A stretch of 64,000 nt of DNA from Aminobacter sp. HY435 (GTDB lineage Bacteria > Pseudomonadota > Alphaproteobacteria > Rhizobiales > Rhizobiaceae): assembly GCF_027568395.1 (NCBI RefSeq), contig NZ_JANKZL010000016.1, forward strand, positions 1 through 64,000, written 5' to 3'. The notes beneath the pieces were generated by a model. The model searched no databases. It saw only the letters and a program-made list of their open reading frames with translations, and had not been told where the DNA came from. Made by a program: the position numbers and the translations under genes. Of the stretch, positions 1 through 9,170 are shown one piece after another. Position 1 is the stretch's first letter. Every line of letters begins with the position of its first letter.

Positions 1-1
1 C

Positions 2-3000
2 GGCGCAGTCGTCGGCTCGACGGTGGGCGGCGGCGAGATCTTCCGCATCAGCGTCGATGCCAATGGCACGGTGACGCTGAAGCAGTCGGCGGAGATCGAC
101 CATCTGCCTGAAACTGCCGATGCGACCAACGACAATGCCAACATCGCGCTTGCGTCGGGCAAGGTGACGCTGTCGGCGACGGCGACGGTGACGGACGGCG
201 ACAACGACACGGCGACGACGACGGTGTCTGTCGACCTCGGCGGCAACATCTCGTTTGACGACGACGTTCCTGCGGTCATGCCCAATGCGATCGTGCAGCT
301 CGACGACGATGCTCTCGCCGGCGGGAATCCAGGTGGTGTTGGCGATGCTGACATCAGTCCCACTGCTGGGACGTTGGGGCATAGTTTCGGTGCCGATGGT
401 GCAGGTGCGATCAGCTGGCTGACCACAGGCAATCCTTTGGGCTTCACCTATCAGCTTGGCCCCAACGGTGCACTTGAAGTCCTGCAAGGGGGGACAAAGG
501 TGCTGACTGTGACGCTGGACAGTGCAACTGGCGCCTACTCCGTGACACAGAACGCGCCGATCAAGCACGCGGCTGGAAACAACGAGAACGACCAGACCTT
601 CACGCTGAATTATCAGGTGAGGGACGGCGACAATGACACCGCGACGGGGTCGCTGACGATCAACGTCGACGACGACACGCCTGTTGTCGCCTTTAGCGGT
701 GCAACAAGCGTCAATGAAAACGCGGCTGGCACAGTTGGTGGCACCTATGCGTTCAAGCCGGGTGCAGATGGAACGCTCCTGGGTAGCGGCATCACGATTA
801 CGGTTGGTGGGTTCAGCAAATTCATTGCTGCTGCTGACCTGGCCGATGGCGAGACCGTCACTACGCCCGCTGGGCAACTGGTGCTTTCGGCGCCGAATGC
901 TGCTGGCGACGGTACCTGGACCTTCGATCCGAGTTCAGTCACGGCGACGACGACGGTGAACATCTCTGTCACCTTGACCGACAATGACAATGACACCGCT
1001 ACCGTCACGCATTCGATCAAGGTAAACAATGTCATTACACCGTTGACGATCAACGGAGCAGTTACCGGCGTCGTCGAAGAAGAGCACGGTCTGCCTGGCG
1101 GCAACGAAGACCAGACCGCCAATCCTGACAACGATGGCGATACGGTCGTTGACTCCAACGTCACCACAAACGTGGCGAGCGGCAGTTTCGGAGATTTGAT
1201 CACCGGTGGTATCGATGGCAACCTGACCTTTGCCTTCAACACGCTTTCCGGCAATCCCGCCGTTCAGACGGTGTCCAATGGTCCGCTGACTTCAGGGGGG
1301 CTGCCGGTGCTGTTCGCCCTCGATGGTGGCAACCTTGTCGGTTATGTCAACAAGGGCGGCACTGGTGGATATGAGGCGGGCGCCGACACCAAGGTGTTCA
1401 CCCTCACTCTTAACCCGGCGACCGGCGTCTACAGCTTTACGCTCAATGCGCCAGTCGATCATCCGGTTAATTCGCAGGCTACGGAAGACTCCATTGCCAT
1501 CAACCTGAATGGCTATGTGACGGTGACCGACGACGGTGGCCCGGCCGGAGACACCAAGTCGCTCGACGCGTCGATTACCGTCATCGACGACGTGCCGATA
1601 GCCAACAACGACACCGCAACCCTGAACGTCGTGGTCGACGAACTCGGGGTTGGCGAGATCGTGGGCGCCTGGACCAACATCGACATGACGTCGGGCAGTG
1701 CAACGTCCTATGATCGTGACGGCGACGGTGCGACGGACGAAATTCGCTGGGGATCGGAGAGCAACCAGTCGGGCTACGGCTTTGTCGACAACGCCTTGCT
1801 GGTGAACACGTCAGTGACGACCAACGAGACGTTCACCCTCGGCACATTCACGCACTACAATTTCCCAGTGACCGGCGGAAGCTTGGACACGGTGACGCTG
1901 ACGGTGAACTTTACGGCGATCATCAACGGCGAGGAGGTTCAGGTCGGGCCAATCGAGATCAGTTTCGATCACACGGAAACCACGAATACCAACGATCCGG
2001 TTGCAAGCCGCGACATCATCTCGATCTCGACGACGACCGCGACGGTCAACATCGCGGGGCAGAACTACACGCTCGACGTCCTGGGCTTCGTGACCAACCC
2101 TAATGATCCGAACGCCCAGCCCGTCACGACGGTCTATACCGACGAGAATGCCAGCAACAGCTATCAGTTGGCTGTGCGCCTCGTCTCGTCCGACACGACG
2201 AGCCTTACCAGCAAGGGCAACGTCATCAGCAATTCCGATGCTTCGGGGGCCGACCTGCCGTTGCAGGTTACCGCAATCGCCCATGGCGCCACCACTGACA
2301 ATTCGGCCGATGGTTCGGGCGACTTCCAGGTGGTGGGCAACTACGGTACCCTGGTCATCAACAAGGACGGCACCTACACCTATACGCTGACCGACGACGC
2401 CAGCGACATTCCCGCAAACGCCTCCGAGATCTTCACCTACACGGTCAAGGATGCCGACGGCGACCCGGCGACAGCGACGTTGACGATCAACGTCAACAAG
2501 GACGACAGCGGCGCAAATCCGCTGCATAGCGACCGCGTGCTGACCAACGTTAGCGGCAACAACGTCGTCATCTCCGAGGAAGCACTTCGGGACAATGACG
2601 ACGCCGGATCGACGATTTCGGGCGTAAGCAACCCGATTGATGGCACGGTGTCGCTGGGAGGCGGAAACGTCACCTTCGTCGACAATGACGGCGACGGCGG
2701 TTCGTTCACCTACAACGGCCAGAACGGCGGCTCGCCCGACAGCGCATCGGTGACGATCGGGCGTCAAAACACTGGAACGCTTACCGGCACTGCCAACAGC
2801 GAGATCCTGATCGGACGTGACTCCGGAGACACGATCAATGGAGGCGGCGGCAACGACTACATCCTCGCCAATGGCGGCAACGACACGATCGACGGCGGTA
2901 TCGGTGCCGACAAGATCTTCGGCGGCGCAGGCAACGACACGATCATAGCCGACCAGGCCGACAAGCTGATCGACGGTGGCGATGATGTCGATACGTTGCG

Positions 3001-4558
3001 TGTCGGGGGGAACTTCACCAGCAGCAGCGATGCCCAGATCGTCGGCATCGAAAACGTGACGCTTACCACGCAGGCAACGGTGAACCTGTCCAACCAGACG
3101 GAAGCGTTCACAATCACCGGGTCGTCCGGCAACGACACAATCATTGGTGGCGCCGGTGGGGACTCGATCACCGGCGGCAAGGGTGGCGACACCATGACCG
3201 GTGGCACAGGCGCTGATACCTTCAAGCTTGCCAGCGGGGATACCACTCTCAGCATCGGTGGTAGCGGGAACTCTGGCACGATCTCCGGCTTCGACGTCAT
3301 CAAGGATTTCTCGACCGCTTCCGACAAGCTGGATTTCAGTGTGACGCCGTTTGCCGCAGGCGACACCACTGCAACAAACGGCAATAACTCTGATCTTGAA
3401 ATAAGTGGAAACGAAGTCAGTTCGCATCGGATTTCGAACGGCATCATCACCTTTGATGATACCGGATCGTATGCAAATGCATTGACGATCAACAATTGGG
3501 CAAGGGTTGCCGCAGTTGTCGACTATCTGCGACAGAACGACCTGGGCAATGCCGGCGCCACGGTGGCATTCACGGCCACAATCAGTGGTGTGGCGCACAC
3601 CTTTGTCTACCAGCAGGTTGGCAGCAGCCCGAACGCCACTAATGATTTGCTTGTCGATCTTGAGGGCGTGACGATCAGCAACCTGTCCAACCTTATTGGA
3701 GTGGGCAAGCCGATCGACCCGATCATGCTCGACCTCGACAACAACGGCATGTCGTTCTCAGACGTCGGCGGCGGTATCCGCTTCGACATCAACGCCGACG
3801 GCGTGGCCGACCAGGTCGCCTGGAACACCAGCGGCGACGGCATCCTGGCCTATGACGTCAATGGCGATGGCAAGATCGACAGCGGCGCCGAGATCTTCAC
3901 GCCGAACTTCGGCGGCGGCAACTTTGCCACCGGCGCCGAAGCGCTGGCTTCGCTCGACAGCAACGGCGACGGTATCGTCGATGCCAATGACGAGGCCTTC
4001 TCCAAGCTGCTGATCTGGCAGGACGCCAACAGCGACGGCATCGGCGAAGCAGGCGAGCTGACACATCTCAGCGACCATGGCATCACCGGCCTCGGCACAT
4101 CGACGACGCCGTCGAACGATGTCATCGACGGACAGACCGTGGCCGGCGAGGGCGCCGTCCACTATGCTGACGGCTCGTCGGGCACCTATGTCGAGATGAT
4201 GCTCGATGCGGCGCTGGGCAGCCACGACGATGCCCCGCCATCCGGCGAAACCTTCGTCGTCGACGGGCTCGATGTCGCCGACATCATCCCGGACTATGAC
4301 GGCGGCAAGGGCGACCAGCTCGATCTCAGCGCATTGCTGAGCGGTCTGGCACCCGATACCGACCTGGCGGCGCAGGGGTATGTCAGCGTCGTGCAGAACG
4401 GCGCCGATGCCGAGGTCAGGGTCGATGTCGATGGCGGCGGAGACAGCTATCAGACTGTCGCGGTGCTCGAGAACTTCAGCTATAATAGCGAGACGAACGA
4501 GACCGTGAGGGTGCTGTTCGAAGATAATTCAGGCAACAAGCATTCAGATACTCTATGA
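2..4558 (+). CDS. RTX/VCBS-type giant adhesin, type I secreted (3' part; 5' end outside window)
   Basis: The frame is open to the left edge, so the GTG at 23 is not a real start; about 1,518 C-terminal residues are visible. It begins in Asp-rich T1SS-143/DUF5801-like repeats (units end in a DGDNDTAT motif followed by a DDD turn). A VCBS-like repeat lies near 2260-2505, and glycine-rich nonapeptide calcium-binding repeats (GGxGxDxxx) near 2780-3000 and 3115-3230. EF-hand-like DxNxDGxxD loops lie near 3720-4065. The last 100 residues (GDQLDLSALLSG onward) match the type I secretion target of the VC_A0849 class. Such proteins are exported by ABC/MFP/TolC machinery to the cell surface and serve attachment and biofilm. 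No secretion ATPase is visible in the window. Confidence 0.9.
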   Translation, partial: GAVVGSTVGGGEIFRISVDANGTVTLKQSAEIDHLPETADATNDNANIALASGKVTLSATATVTDGDNDTATTTVSVDLGGNISFDDDVPAVMPNAIVQLDDDALAGGNPGGVGDADISPTAGTLGHSFGADGAGAISWLTTGNPLGFTYQLGPNGALEVLQGGTKVLTVTLDSATGAYSVTQNAPIKHAAGNNENDQTFTLNYQVRDGDNDTATGSLTINVDDDTPVVAFSGATSVNENAAGTVGGTYAFKPGADGTLLGSGITITVGGFSKFIAAADLADGETVTTPAGQLVLSAPNAAGDGTWTFDPSSVTATTTVNISVTLTDNDNDTATVTHSIKVNNVITPLTINGAVTGVVEEEHGLPGGNEDQTANPDNDGDTVVDSNVTTNVASGSFGDLITGGIDGNLTFAFNTLSGNPAVQTVSNGPLTSGGLPVLFALDGGNLVGYVNKGGTGGYEAGADTKVFTLTLNPATGVYSFTLNAPVDHPVNSQATEDSIAINLNGYVTVTDDGGPAGDTKSLDASITVIDDVPIANNDTATLNVVVDELGVGEIVGAWTNIDMTSGSATSYDRDGDGATDEIRWGSESNQSGYGFVDNALLVNTSVTTNETFTLGTFTHYNFPVTGGSLDTVTLTVNFTAIINGEEVQVGPIEISFDHTETTNTNDPVASRDIISISTTTATVNIAGQNYTLDVLGFVTNPNDPNAQPVTTVYTDENASNSYQLAVRLVSSDTTSLTSKGNVISNSDASGADLPLQVTAIAHGATTDNSADGSGDFQVVGNYGTLVINKDGTYTYTLTDDASDIPANASEIFTYTVKDADGDPATATLTINVNKDDSGANPLHSDRVLTNVSGNNVVISEEALRDNDDAGSTISGVSNPIDGTVSLGGGNVTFVDNDGDGGSFTYNGQNGGSPDSASVTIGRQNTGTLTGTANSEILIGRDSGDTINGGGGNDYILANGGNDTIDGGIGADKIFGGAGNDTIIADQADKLIDGGDDVDTLRVGGNFTSSSDAQIVGIENVTLTTQATVNLSNQTEAFTITGSSGNDTIIGGAGGDSITGGKGGDTMTGGTGADTFKLASGDTTLSIGGSGNSGTISGFDVIKDFSTASDKLDFSVTPFAAGDTTATNGNNSDLEISGNEVSSHRISNGIITFDDTGSYANALTINNWARVAAVVDYLRQNDLGNAGATVAFTATISGVAHTFVYQQVGSSPNATNDLLVDLEGVTISNLSNLIGVGKPIDPIMLDLDNNGMSFSDVGGGIRFDINADGVADQVAWNTSGDGILAYDVNGDGKIDSGAEIFTPNFGGGNFATGAEALASLDSNGDGIVDANDEAFSKLLIWQDANSDGIGEAGELTHLSDHGITGLGTSTTPSNDVIDGQTVAGEGAVHYADGSSGTYVEMMLDAALGSHDDAPPSGETFVVDGLDVADIIPDYDGGKGDQLDLSALLSGLAPDTDLAAQGYVSVVQNGADAEVRVDVDGGGDSYQTVAVLENFSYNSETNETVRVLFEDNSGNKHSDTL

Positions 4559-4591
4559 GTGCTTGTCGAAAGTAGGACAGACAGCGGTTCG

Positions 4592-4978
4592 ATGACTGAC
4601 AACAAGCCGGACGCAACCGACGAAGGGGCAGGCGCCTTGCCGCTTGCCCCCGTCGTCGACATGGCTTCGTGGTACGGGGAGGCGGGTTTTGCCGACCTGC
4701 CGATGCTGGCGCCGAGTCCGCTGCCACCGATCGACCATTCAGCGCTCGGCGAAATCCTTGCTGATTCGCTGTTCGGTGAGGTCATCGAAATCTCCGACCT
4801 GTTGCCGCAGCTGCTGGCCAGCGGCAACGACGACGGGGCTGCGCAAGGTGGGGACCTTGCAATGACATCGGTGCCTGAGAGTGAAAGTGTCGACCTCGCG
4901 GACAACGGGTTCTTGGTCGCCGCACCATTCACCATCCTGTTCGAAGAGGATGGCCCATCGGGGCACGGCACGCTTTGA
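4592..4978 (+). CDS. Small acidic protein with adhesin-like C-terminal tail
   Basis: 128 residues from ATG 4592; a GTG at 4559 in the same frame is an alternative. I recognise no family. It is acidic, Pro/Ala/Leu-rich and has no signal peptide or membrane helix. The middle reads GEVIEISDLLPQLLASG and the end ILFEEDGPSGHGTL. The upstream adhesin has GDQLDLSALLSGL in its secretion domain and ends VLFEDNSGNKHSDTL. This suggests a reduced copy of the same type I secretion target, or a protein evolved from it. It lies 33 bases after the adhesin stop and is probably co-transcribed. The function is unknown. Confidence 0.6.
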   Translation: MTDNKPDATDEGAGALPLAPVVDMASWYGEAGFADLPMLAPSPLPPIDHSALGEILADSLFGEVIEISDLLPQLLASGNDDGAAQGGDLAMTSVPESESVDLADNGFLVAAPFTILFEEDGPSGHGTL

Positions 4979-5061
4979 GTTCTGGAATACGCCCGGTGTT
5001 TGCCGGGTGGGGACATGTGGGTGACAGCCGGCAGCGATGCCGGTCAGGAGAGGGACTGAAA

Positions 5062-5436
5062 ATGGCATTCAACTGGACGAAGCGGTCGGCGCTTGCCGGC
5101 CTTTGTGTTTTCGCAGTCGCCGGCCAGGTCGCGGCGGCCGATCTCATGGACATGCCGACGGCGGACTATTGCCGGACGGTGACGACTTCCAATCTCGCGC
5201 TGACCGAAAACATCGGCGAGCTCAAGACCGAGGTCGTCCGGCTGATGGACGAGTCGGTGGCTGCCGCCAACAGCTCGCAATGGATCGACTCCTCGCGCCC
5301 GGTCTTCGTCTGGGCTTCGGAGGCCAAGGTCGCCTGCGGCATGGCCTATGGCTACCTCAAGACCAGCTATCGCGACGAGGATACCCTCAACAAGTGCGAG
5401 TGCTTCCACAGCCGAATGGTGGAATACATGCGCTGA
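5062..5436 (+). CDS. Small exported cysteine-containing protein, unknown function
   Basis: 124 residues. ATG 5062 was chosen because an aggagaggg ribosome-binding site sits about 10 bases upstream and the product then opens with a clean signal peptide (KR, then LAGLCVFAVAGQVAAA). The mature part holds four cysteines, including a CxC near the C-terminus (NKCECFHS), so disulfides in the periplasm are likely. It resembles small hypothetical periplasmic proteins of rhizobia, but I cannot name a family. It lies just upstream of a lytic transglycosylase gene, 24 bases away, so it may act at the envelope. Confidence 0.65.
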   Translation: MAFNWTKRSALAGLCVFAVAGQVAAADLMDMPTADYCRTVTTSNLALTENIGELKTEVVRLMDESVAAANSSQWIDSSRPVFVWASEAKVACGMAYGYLKTSYRDEDTLNKCECFHSRMVEYMR

Positions 5437-5460
5437 CCGAGGGCGAGCAGCGGGATCGCC

Positions 5461-6243
5461 GTGACGCAGTGCCGGCCAGAACGGCGAAGGCCTGGCGCGG
5501 CGGGTCGTTGCCTTGCCACAGCGTTTTGTGCCGGCCTGATGCTGCCCGTGGCAGCCGCCTCGGCTTCGGTGATTGAGTTTTCGCTGGGGCGGGCCGACCA
5601 GCCCCAGCAGCGGGTGGAAACGGAGTGCGGACAGCTGGATGCGGGCTCCGGCAGGCAGGCCTACCGCGCCGTGGCCAGTTGTGAGGCGCGAGCCCGGAAG
5701 CTGCCGGCGGAGTTCGCGCTGGCGGTGATGGAGATCGAAAGCCGCTACGATCCGGAGGCACGCGGGGAAGCCGGCGAGGTGGGCCTGATGCAGGTCATGC
5801 CGGCCACTGCCAGGCTGATGGGCTTTCGCGGAACGCCAGATGAGCTTGCCGCGCCGCGCACCAACATCGTGTTTGGCGTGCGCTACCTTGCCGATGCGTT
5901 TCGGCTGGCGGGAGGAGATCTCTGCACGACGGTGATGAAGTACCGCGCCGGCCATGCGCAGACGCGGTTCTCGGCACTTTCGGTGCGCTACTGCCTGCGG
6001 GCGCGGGCGATCCTGAGGCGCGACGGCTACCAGGTGACGGGTTCGGTGCCGGAGGCGACGTTCGGTTTTGCCGCGGTGGCAGGCCTTGGCGAGGTCACGG
6101 CGACAGGCTCGGCGACACCCAAGGGCGTTTGCATCAGGCGGTCTTTCGTTCCAGGGCCGCGCTACATGCGCTGTGCCGAGTATCGGCCCGCTGCCCAGGC
6201 TCGTCACATACGCTCCTTGCGCGCCAGGCTGTTCGGTGGCTAA
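5461..6243 (+). CDS. Lytic transglycosylase, SLT domain
   Basis: 260 residues, GTG start, with an N-terminal signal peptide ending near VAAASA. The soluble-lytic-transglycosylase fold is seen in the ES motif with the catalytic Glu (MEIESRYDPEA), the following GEVGLMQVMPATA block, and the later NIVFGVRYLADA and TVMKYRAGH blocks. It cleaves the MurNAc-GlcNAc bond of peptidoglycan in the periplasm. About 100 C-terminal residues lie beyond the SLT core. Standing downstream of a huge secreted adhesin, it could make local gaps in the wall, or be a housekeeping enzyme; the sequence does not decide. Confidence 0.85.
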   Translation: MTQCRPERRRPGAAGRCLATAFCAGLMLPVAAASASVIEFSLGRADQPQQRVETECGQLDAGSGRQAYRAVASCEARARKLPAEFALAVMEIESRYDPEARGEAGEVGLMQVMPATARLMGFRGTPDELAAPRTNIVFGVRYLADAFRLAGGDLCTTVMKYRAGHAQTRFSALSVRYCLRARAILRRDGYQVTGSVPEATFGFAAVAGLGEVTATGSATPKGVCIRRSFVPGPRYMRCAEYRPAAQARHIRSLRARLFGG

Positions 6244-6409
6244 TGCTTGACCCAAGGCAGGCCCGCAGTGCTATCGCGTCTCGGACATTCATAGGACCTT
6301 GCGAGCGGTCAGGTGCCACGCTGAACTGCCGGGCCGATTTTCGACACGGCTCGGGGATTCCGCGTGAGGCGCCTGTTTCCAAACTGGAATGGAAGGGCAG
6401 GGAGGAATG

Positions 6410-7618
6410 ATGAGGGGAGCCAGACATTCCGTGCCTGGGGCTGCCGCACTGGTGGCAGCAGCCTTGTTGCTGCCGCTCGGCCTTGTCGCCTGCCAATCCG
6501 GCAGCAACGAGGAGTTGCTCGGCACTGCAGCCACGGAGAGCACGGCGCCAGAAACCGGTCCCGCCAGCTCGGGCCCGGCGAAGTCGGGCGAGACCATGGG
6601 CAAGGGGCCGGTGAAAATTTCCATGCTGCTGCCGCTTTCGGCCAGTGGTGCTGCTGGCGAGCGTGGCCGCAAGATGCGCGATGCAGCTGCGCTTGCCATG
6701 ACCGACCTGGGCAATGACCTGCTGACGCTCTCGGTCGAGGACACCGCCGGCGACGAGGCTCGCGCGCGGACGCTGACGACCGGCGCGCTGGCCTCCGGCT
6801 CGAAGCTTGTCATCGGGCCGTCGGAACAAGGCGCCGTGCGCCAGCTCGCGGGTCTGTCGGGCAGCAACAGGCCGCTGGTGCTGGCGCTTGCGGACAATTA
6901 TGCCGGTGCCCCCGGGGTGTACTCTGTCCGGCTGAACGAGGCCGACAGTGCCGCCGCCGGGGCTGCAGCGATTGCTGCCAAAGGCGCGCGCAAGTTCGTG
7001 CTGTTCACGGCCGAAGGCGATGCCGGCAAGAGCATTGAAAAGCGTGTCGCAAACAGTCTCAGCATCTATGGAGCGACGCTTGCGATGAGCCTGCCGTTTG
7101 GTCCTTCGACCGGCGGGTCCGACAAGGCTGTTGGCGACATGATGGCGCTGATCAGCGATCCGCAGGCGATCGTGATTGCCAGCGGCAGCGCCAACCCGGC
7201 ACCGCTGGTTTCGGCATTGAAGGCAAGAGGCCTGCTTGCCAACAATGTAACGCTGATCGGTTCAAATCGCTGGCTCGAGCATGGCATCGGTGATCCCGCC
7301 CTGCAGGGCGCCTACATTGCCACGCTCGACAGCGCCGAGATCGGGCCCATCGCCGAGCGTTTCCGCAAGGCCTACAGCTACGAACCCGACGTCAACGTCG
7401 CCTATGGCTACGATACAGTGGCGCTTGCCGCAGGCATCGCGAGCGCACTGGGTCCCAAGGGCTTTACCAAGAAGGTGCTTGAAAATCCCACGGGCTTCCG
7501 CGGTTCGACCGGCGTCTTTCGGTTCCGCGAGGATGGTGCCGGCGAGCGCGCCATGCCTTTCTACCGCGTCGACAAGGGCAAGCTCAAGCAGGTCGAGAAG
7601 TCGACGTCCGGTTTCTGA
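6410..7618 (+). CDS. Periplasmic-binding-protein-like lipoprotein (PBP activator / Leu-Ile-Val-binding fold)
   Basis: 402 residues. ATGs at 6389, 6407 and 6410 are in frame; the GGAGG at 6401-6405 best serves 6410. A lipoprotein signal peptide ends in the lipobox LVAC. After a Ser/Pro/Gly-rich linker comes a type I periplasmic-binding fold (VKISMLLPLSASGAAGERG, then LVIGPSEQGAVRQLAGLSG, and VNVAYGYDTVALAAGIA near the end). The family includes branched-chain amino acid binding proteins and LpoA-like penicillin-binding-protein activators. No ABC permease lies nearby, so a structural or peptidoglycan-related role is more likely than transport; this is inference. Confidence 0.75.
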   Translation: MRGARHSVPGAAALVAAALLLPLGLVACQSGSNEELLGTAATESTAPETGPASSGPAKSGETMGKGPVKISMLLPLSASGAAGERGRKMRDAAALAMTDLGNDLLTLSVEDTAGDEARARTLTTGALASGSKLVIGPSEQGAVRQLAGLSGSNRPLVLALADNYAGAPGVYSVRLNEADSAAAGAAAIAAKGARKFVLFTAEGDAGKSIEKRVANSLSIYGATLAMSLPFGPSTGGSDKAVGDMMALISDPQAIVIASGSANPAPLVSALKARGLLANNVTLIGSNRWLEHGIGDPALQGAYIATLDSAEIGPIAERFRKAYSYEPDVNVAYGYDTVALAAGIASALGPKGFTKKVLENPTGFRGSTGVFRFREDGAGERAMPFYRVDKGKLKQVEKSTSGF

Positions 7619-7681
7619 CGCGACCCTGCGTGAGCGGTATCAATGCCGAGTTGGCCTGTGCCACCAAACGCAACTGAGCTG

Positions 7682-7701
7682 TAGGCAACGCCCTTTGCCT
7701 A
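7682..7701 (+). terminator. Possible weak hairpin after the lipoprotein gene
   Basis: TAGGCAA and TTGCCTA form a 7-bp stem around a 6-base loop in the 212-base gap between the lipoprotein gene and ytcA. No T-run follows, so termination is doubtful. The rest of the gap shows nothing I can name. Confidence 0.2.
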
Positions 7702-7830
7702 TTGTTCCGGTCCCAAACAGCGCTACCATTCTGCCTACAGACGTGCAGGAGAGGCGGCCGGACCGTATTGATCATCGAGGTGGGACGCAAACATAGCGCG
7801 CATGGCGTGCGCTTGCGCGGGATTTGGTGA

Positions 7831-8142
7831 ATGGCAGGGCGTCATTTGCCGGCCTGCCGGCGTGTGCTCAGGGCATTGTGCCCGGGGGCTCTGCTCGCCA
7901 TCTCCGCAACGCCAGCTGCCGCGTTCGCGGTGGCGCCAAGCGTGCCGATCTTCGGGTCGTACTTCCCGGTCTGGATCATCTGCGCGGTGCTGGGCGTGAT
8001 CGCCGCGGTGATCGGCCGGCAGCTGTTCATCTTCCTTGGGCTCGATGAATTCCTGCCGCTTCGGCTGCTGGTCTATCTGTGCCTTGCGATCGGGTCGGCG
8101 CTGGCGATCTGGTTCTTCTGGTTCGGAGGCGTCGTGCTTTGA
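7831..8142 (+). CDS. ytcA: YtcA-family small membrane protein
   Basis: 103 residues with a signal-like N-terminus (LLAISATPAAAFA) and two further membrane segments (VWIICAVLGVIAAVIG and LLVYLCLAIGSALAIW). Size, layout and position immediately before an MFP-FUSC-OMF efflux set match YtcA, which precedes mdtNOP in Escherichia coli. The function is not known in the family; a helper in assembling or anchoring the pump is a reasonable guess. Its stop overlaps the TTG start of the next gene, so the two are translationally coupled. Confidence 0.75.
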   Translation: MAGRHLPACRRVLRALCPGALLAISATPAAAFAVAPSVPIFGSYFPVWIICAVLGVIAAVIGRQLFIFLGLDEFLPLRLLVYLCLAIGSALAIWFFWFGGVVL

Positions 8143-9170
8143 GCTGGGGCGAGCGCATCCGGGCAGTCATCGCGACCCTTTTGGGATGGTCGATCATCGC
8201 CGCGACGCTGGTCGGCGGCTACCTTGCCTATTCCATCCTTGAAAACAGCCCACGCACCGATGTCGCCGAGATCGACGCGCCTGTCGTCCAGATGTCTCCG
8301 ACCGTGCCCGGCCGGATCATCGCCTTCCATGTCGTCAACAACCAGGCGGTGAAGAAGGGCGAGGCGTTGTTCGAGGTCGACCCCGAGCCGTACCGGCTGC
8401 GGCTCGACCAGGCGAAGGCAGAACTCAGGGCGACCGAATCGGAGGTCGAGCAGGGCGGCCGCAACATCTCGACCGAGCAATCGAACGCCGAGGTGGCGCA
8501 AAAGCAGATCGAGCGCGCCCGCATCAACAGCGATCTTGCCAAGCAGACGCTGGACCGGCTGGTGCCCTTGCTGCCCAAGGGCTACGTCACCGCCCAGCAG
8601 GTCGACGAGGCGCGGACGCTCTACAACGACTCGCTGGTCAGCCTGGAGCAGGCGCTGCGCCAGTCGCAGGGCGCCCACCAGATCATCGGCACGCTGGAGA
8701 CGCGCAAGGCCCAGGTCGAGGTCGCGCGCGCGGCGGTGGCGCTGGCCGAGCGCGACCTGCGCAACACGGTGGTGCGTGCGCCGTTCGACGGCAAGATCGT
8801 CGGGCTGACACAAGACGTCGGCGAGTATGTCATCACCGCGCAGACAGTGTTCACGCTGATCAATTCCAACGCCTGGGAGGCTGTCGCCTTCTTTCGCGAA
8901 ACCGAACTCGGACGCATGAAGGTCGGCGACAAGGCGCAGGTCTTTGCCATGGCTGACCCGACGCTGGCGATCGAAGGCACCATCGAAGGCATCGGCTGGG
9001 GCGTGCGTTCCGACGACGCCGTCAACCTGCTCGGCATGCCCTTGATATCGAAGTCGCTGAACTGGGTTCGCGTGGCTCGTCGCTTTCCGGTGCACATCCG
9101 CCTGCACAACCCGCCTGACAATCTGATGCGGGTGGGCGCGTCGGCGGCAGTCGTGGTCAGCGAGCGCTAG
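8139..9170 (+). CDS. mdtN: HlyD-family membrane fusion protein of an MdtNOP-type efflux pump
   Basis: I place the start at TTG 8139: it overlaps the ytcA stop (TTGA), has GGAGG nine bases upstream and gives 343 residues, the same length as E. coli MdtN. Any in-frame ATG farther up lies inside ytcA. One N-terminal membrane helix (VIATLLGWSIIAATLVGGYL) is followed by a biotinyl-lipoyl-like half motif (VPGRIIAFHVVNNQAVKKG), a long coiled-coil hairpin with many Gln/Arg/Ala, and the second half motif (VRAPFDGKIVGLTQDVGEYV). It bridges the inner-membrane component to the outer-membrane channel across the periplasm. Confidence 0.85.
   Translation: MSWGERIRAVIATLLGWSIIAATLVGGYLAYSILENSPRTDVAEIDAPVVQMSPTVPGRIIAFHVVNNQAVKKGEALFEVDPEPYRLRLDQAKAELRATESEVEQGGRNISTEQSNAEVAQKQIERARINSDLAKQTLDRLVPLLPKGYVTAQQVDEARTLYNDSLVSLEQALRQSQGAHQIIGTLETRKAQVEVARAAVALAERDLRNTVVRAPFDGKIVGLTQDVGEYVITAQTVFTLINSNAWEAVAFFRETELGRMKVGDKAQVFAMADPTLAIEGTIEGIGWGVRSDDAVNLLGMPLISKSLNWVRVARRFPVHIRLHNPPDNLMRVGASAAVVVSER

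Noticed and set aside
1811-3598. Long open frame on the minus strand opposite the adhesin gene (595 codons)
   Set aside because: It is antisense to the Asp/Gly-rich repeats, has no known domain and is a by-product of high GC and few stops; the plus-strand protein has clear domains.
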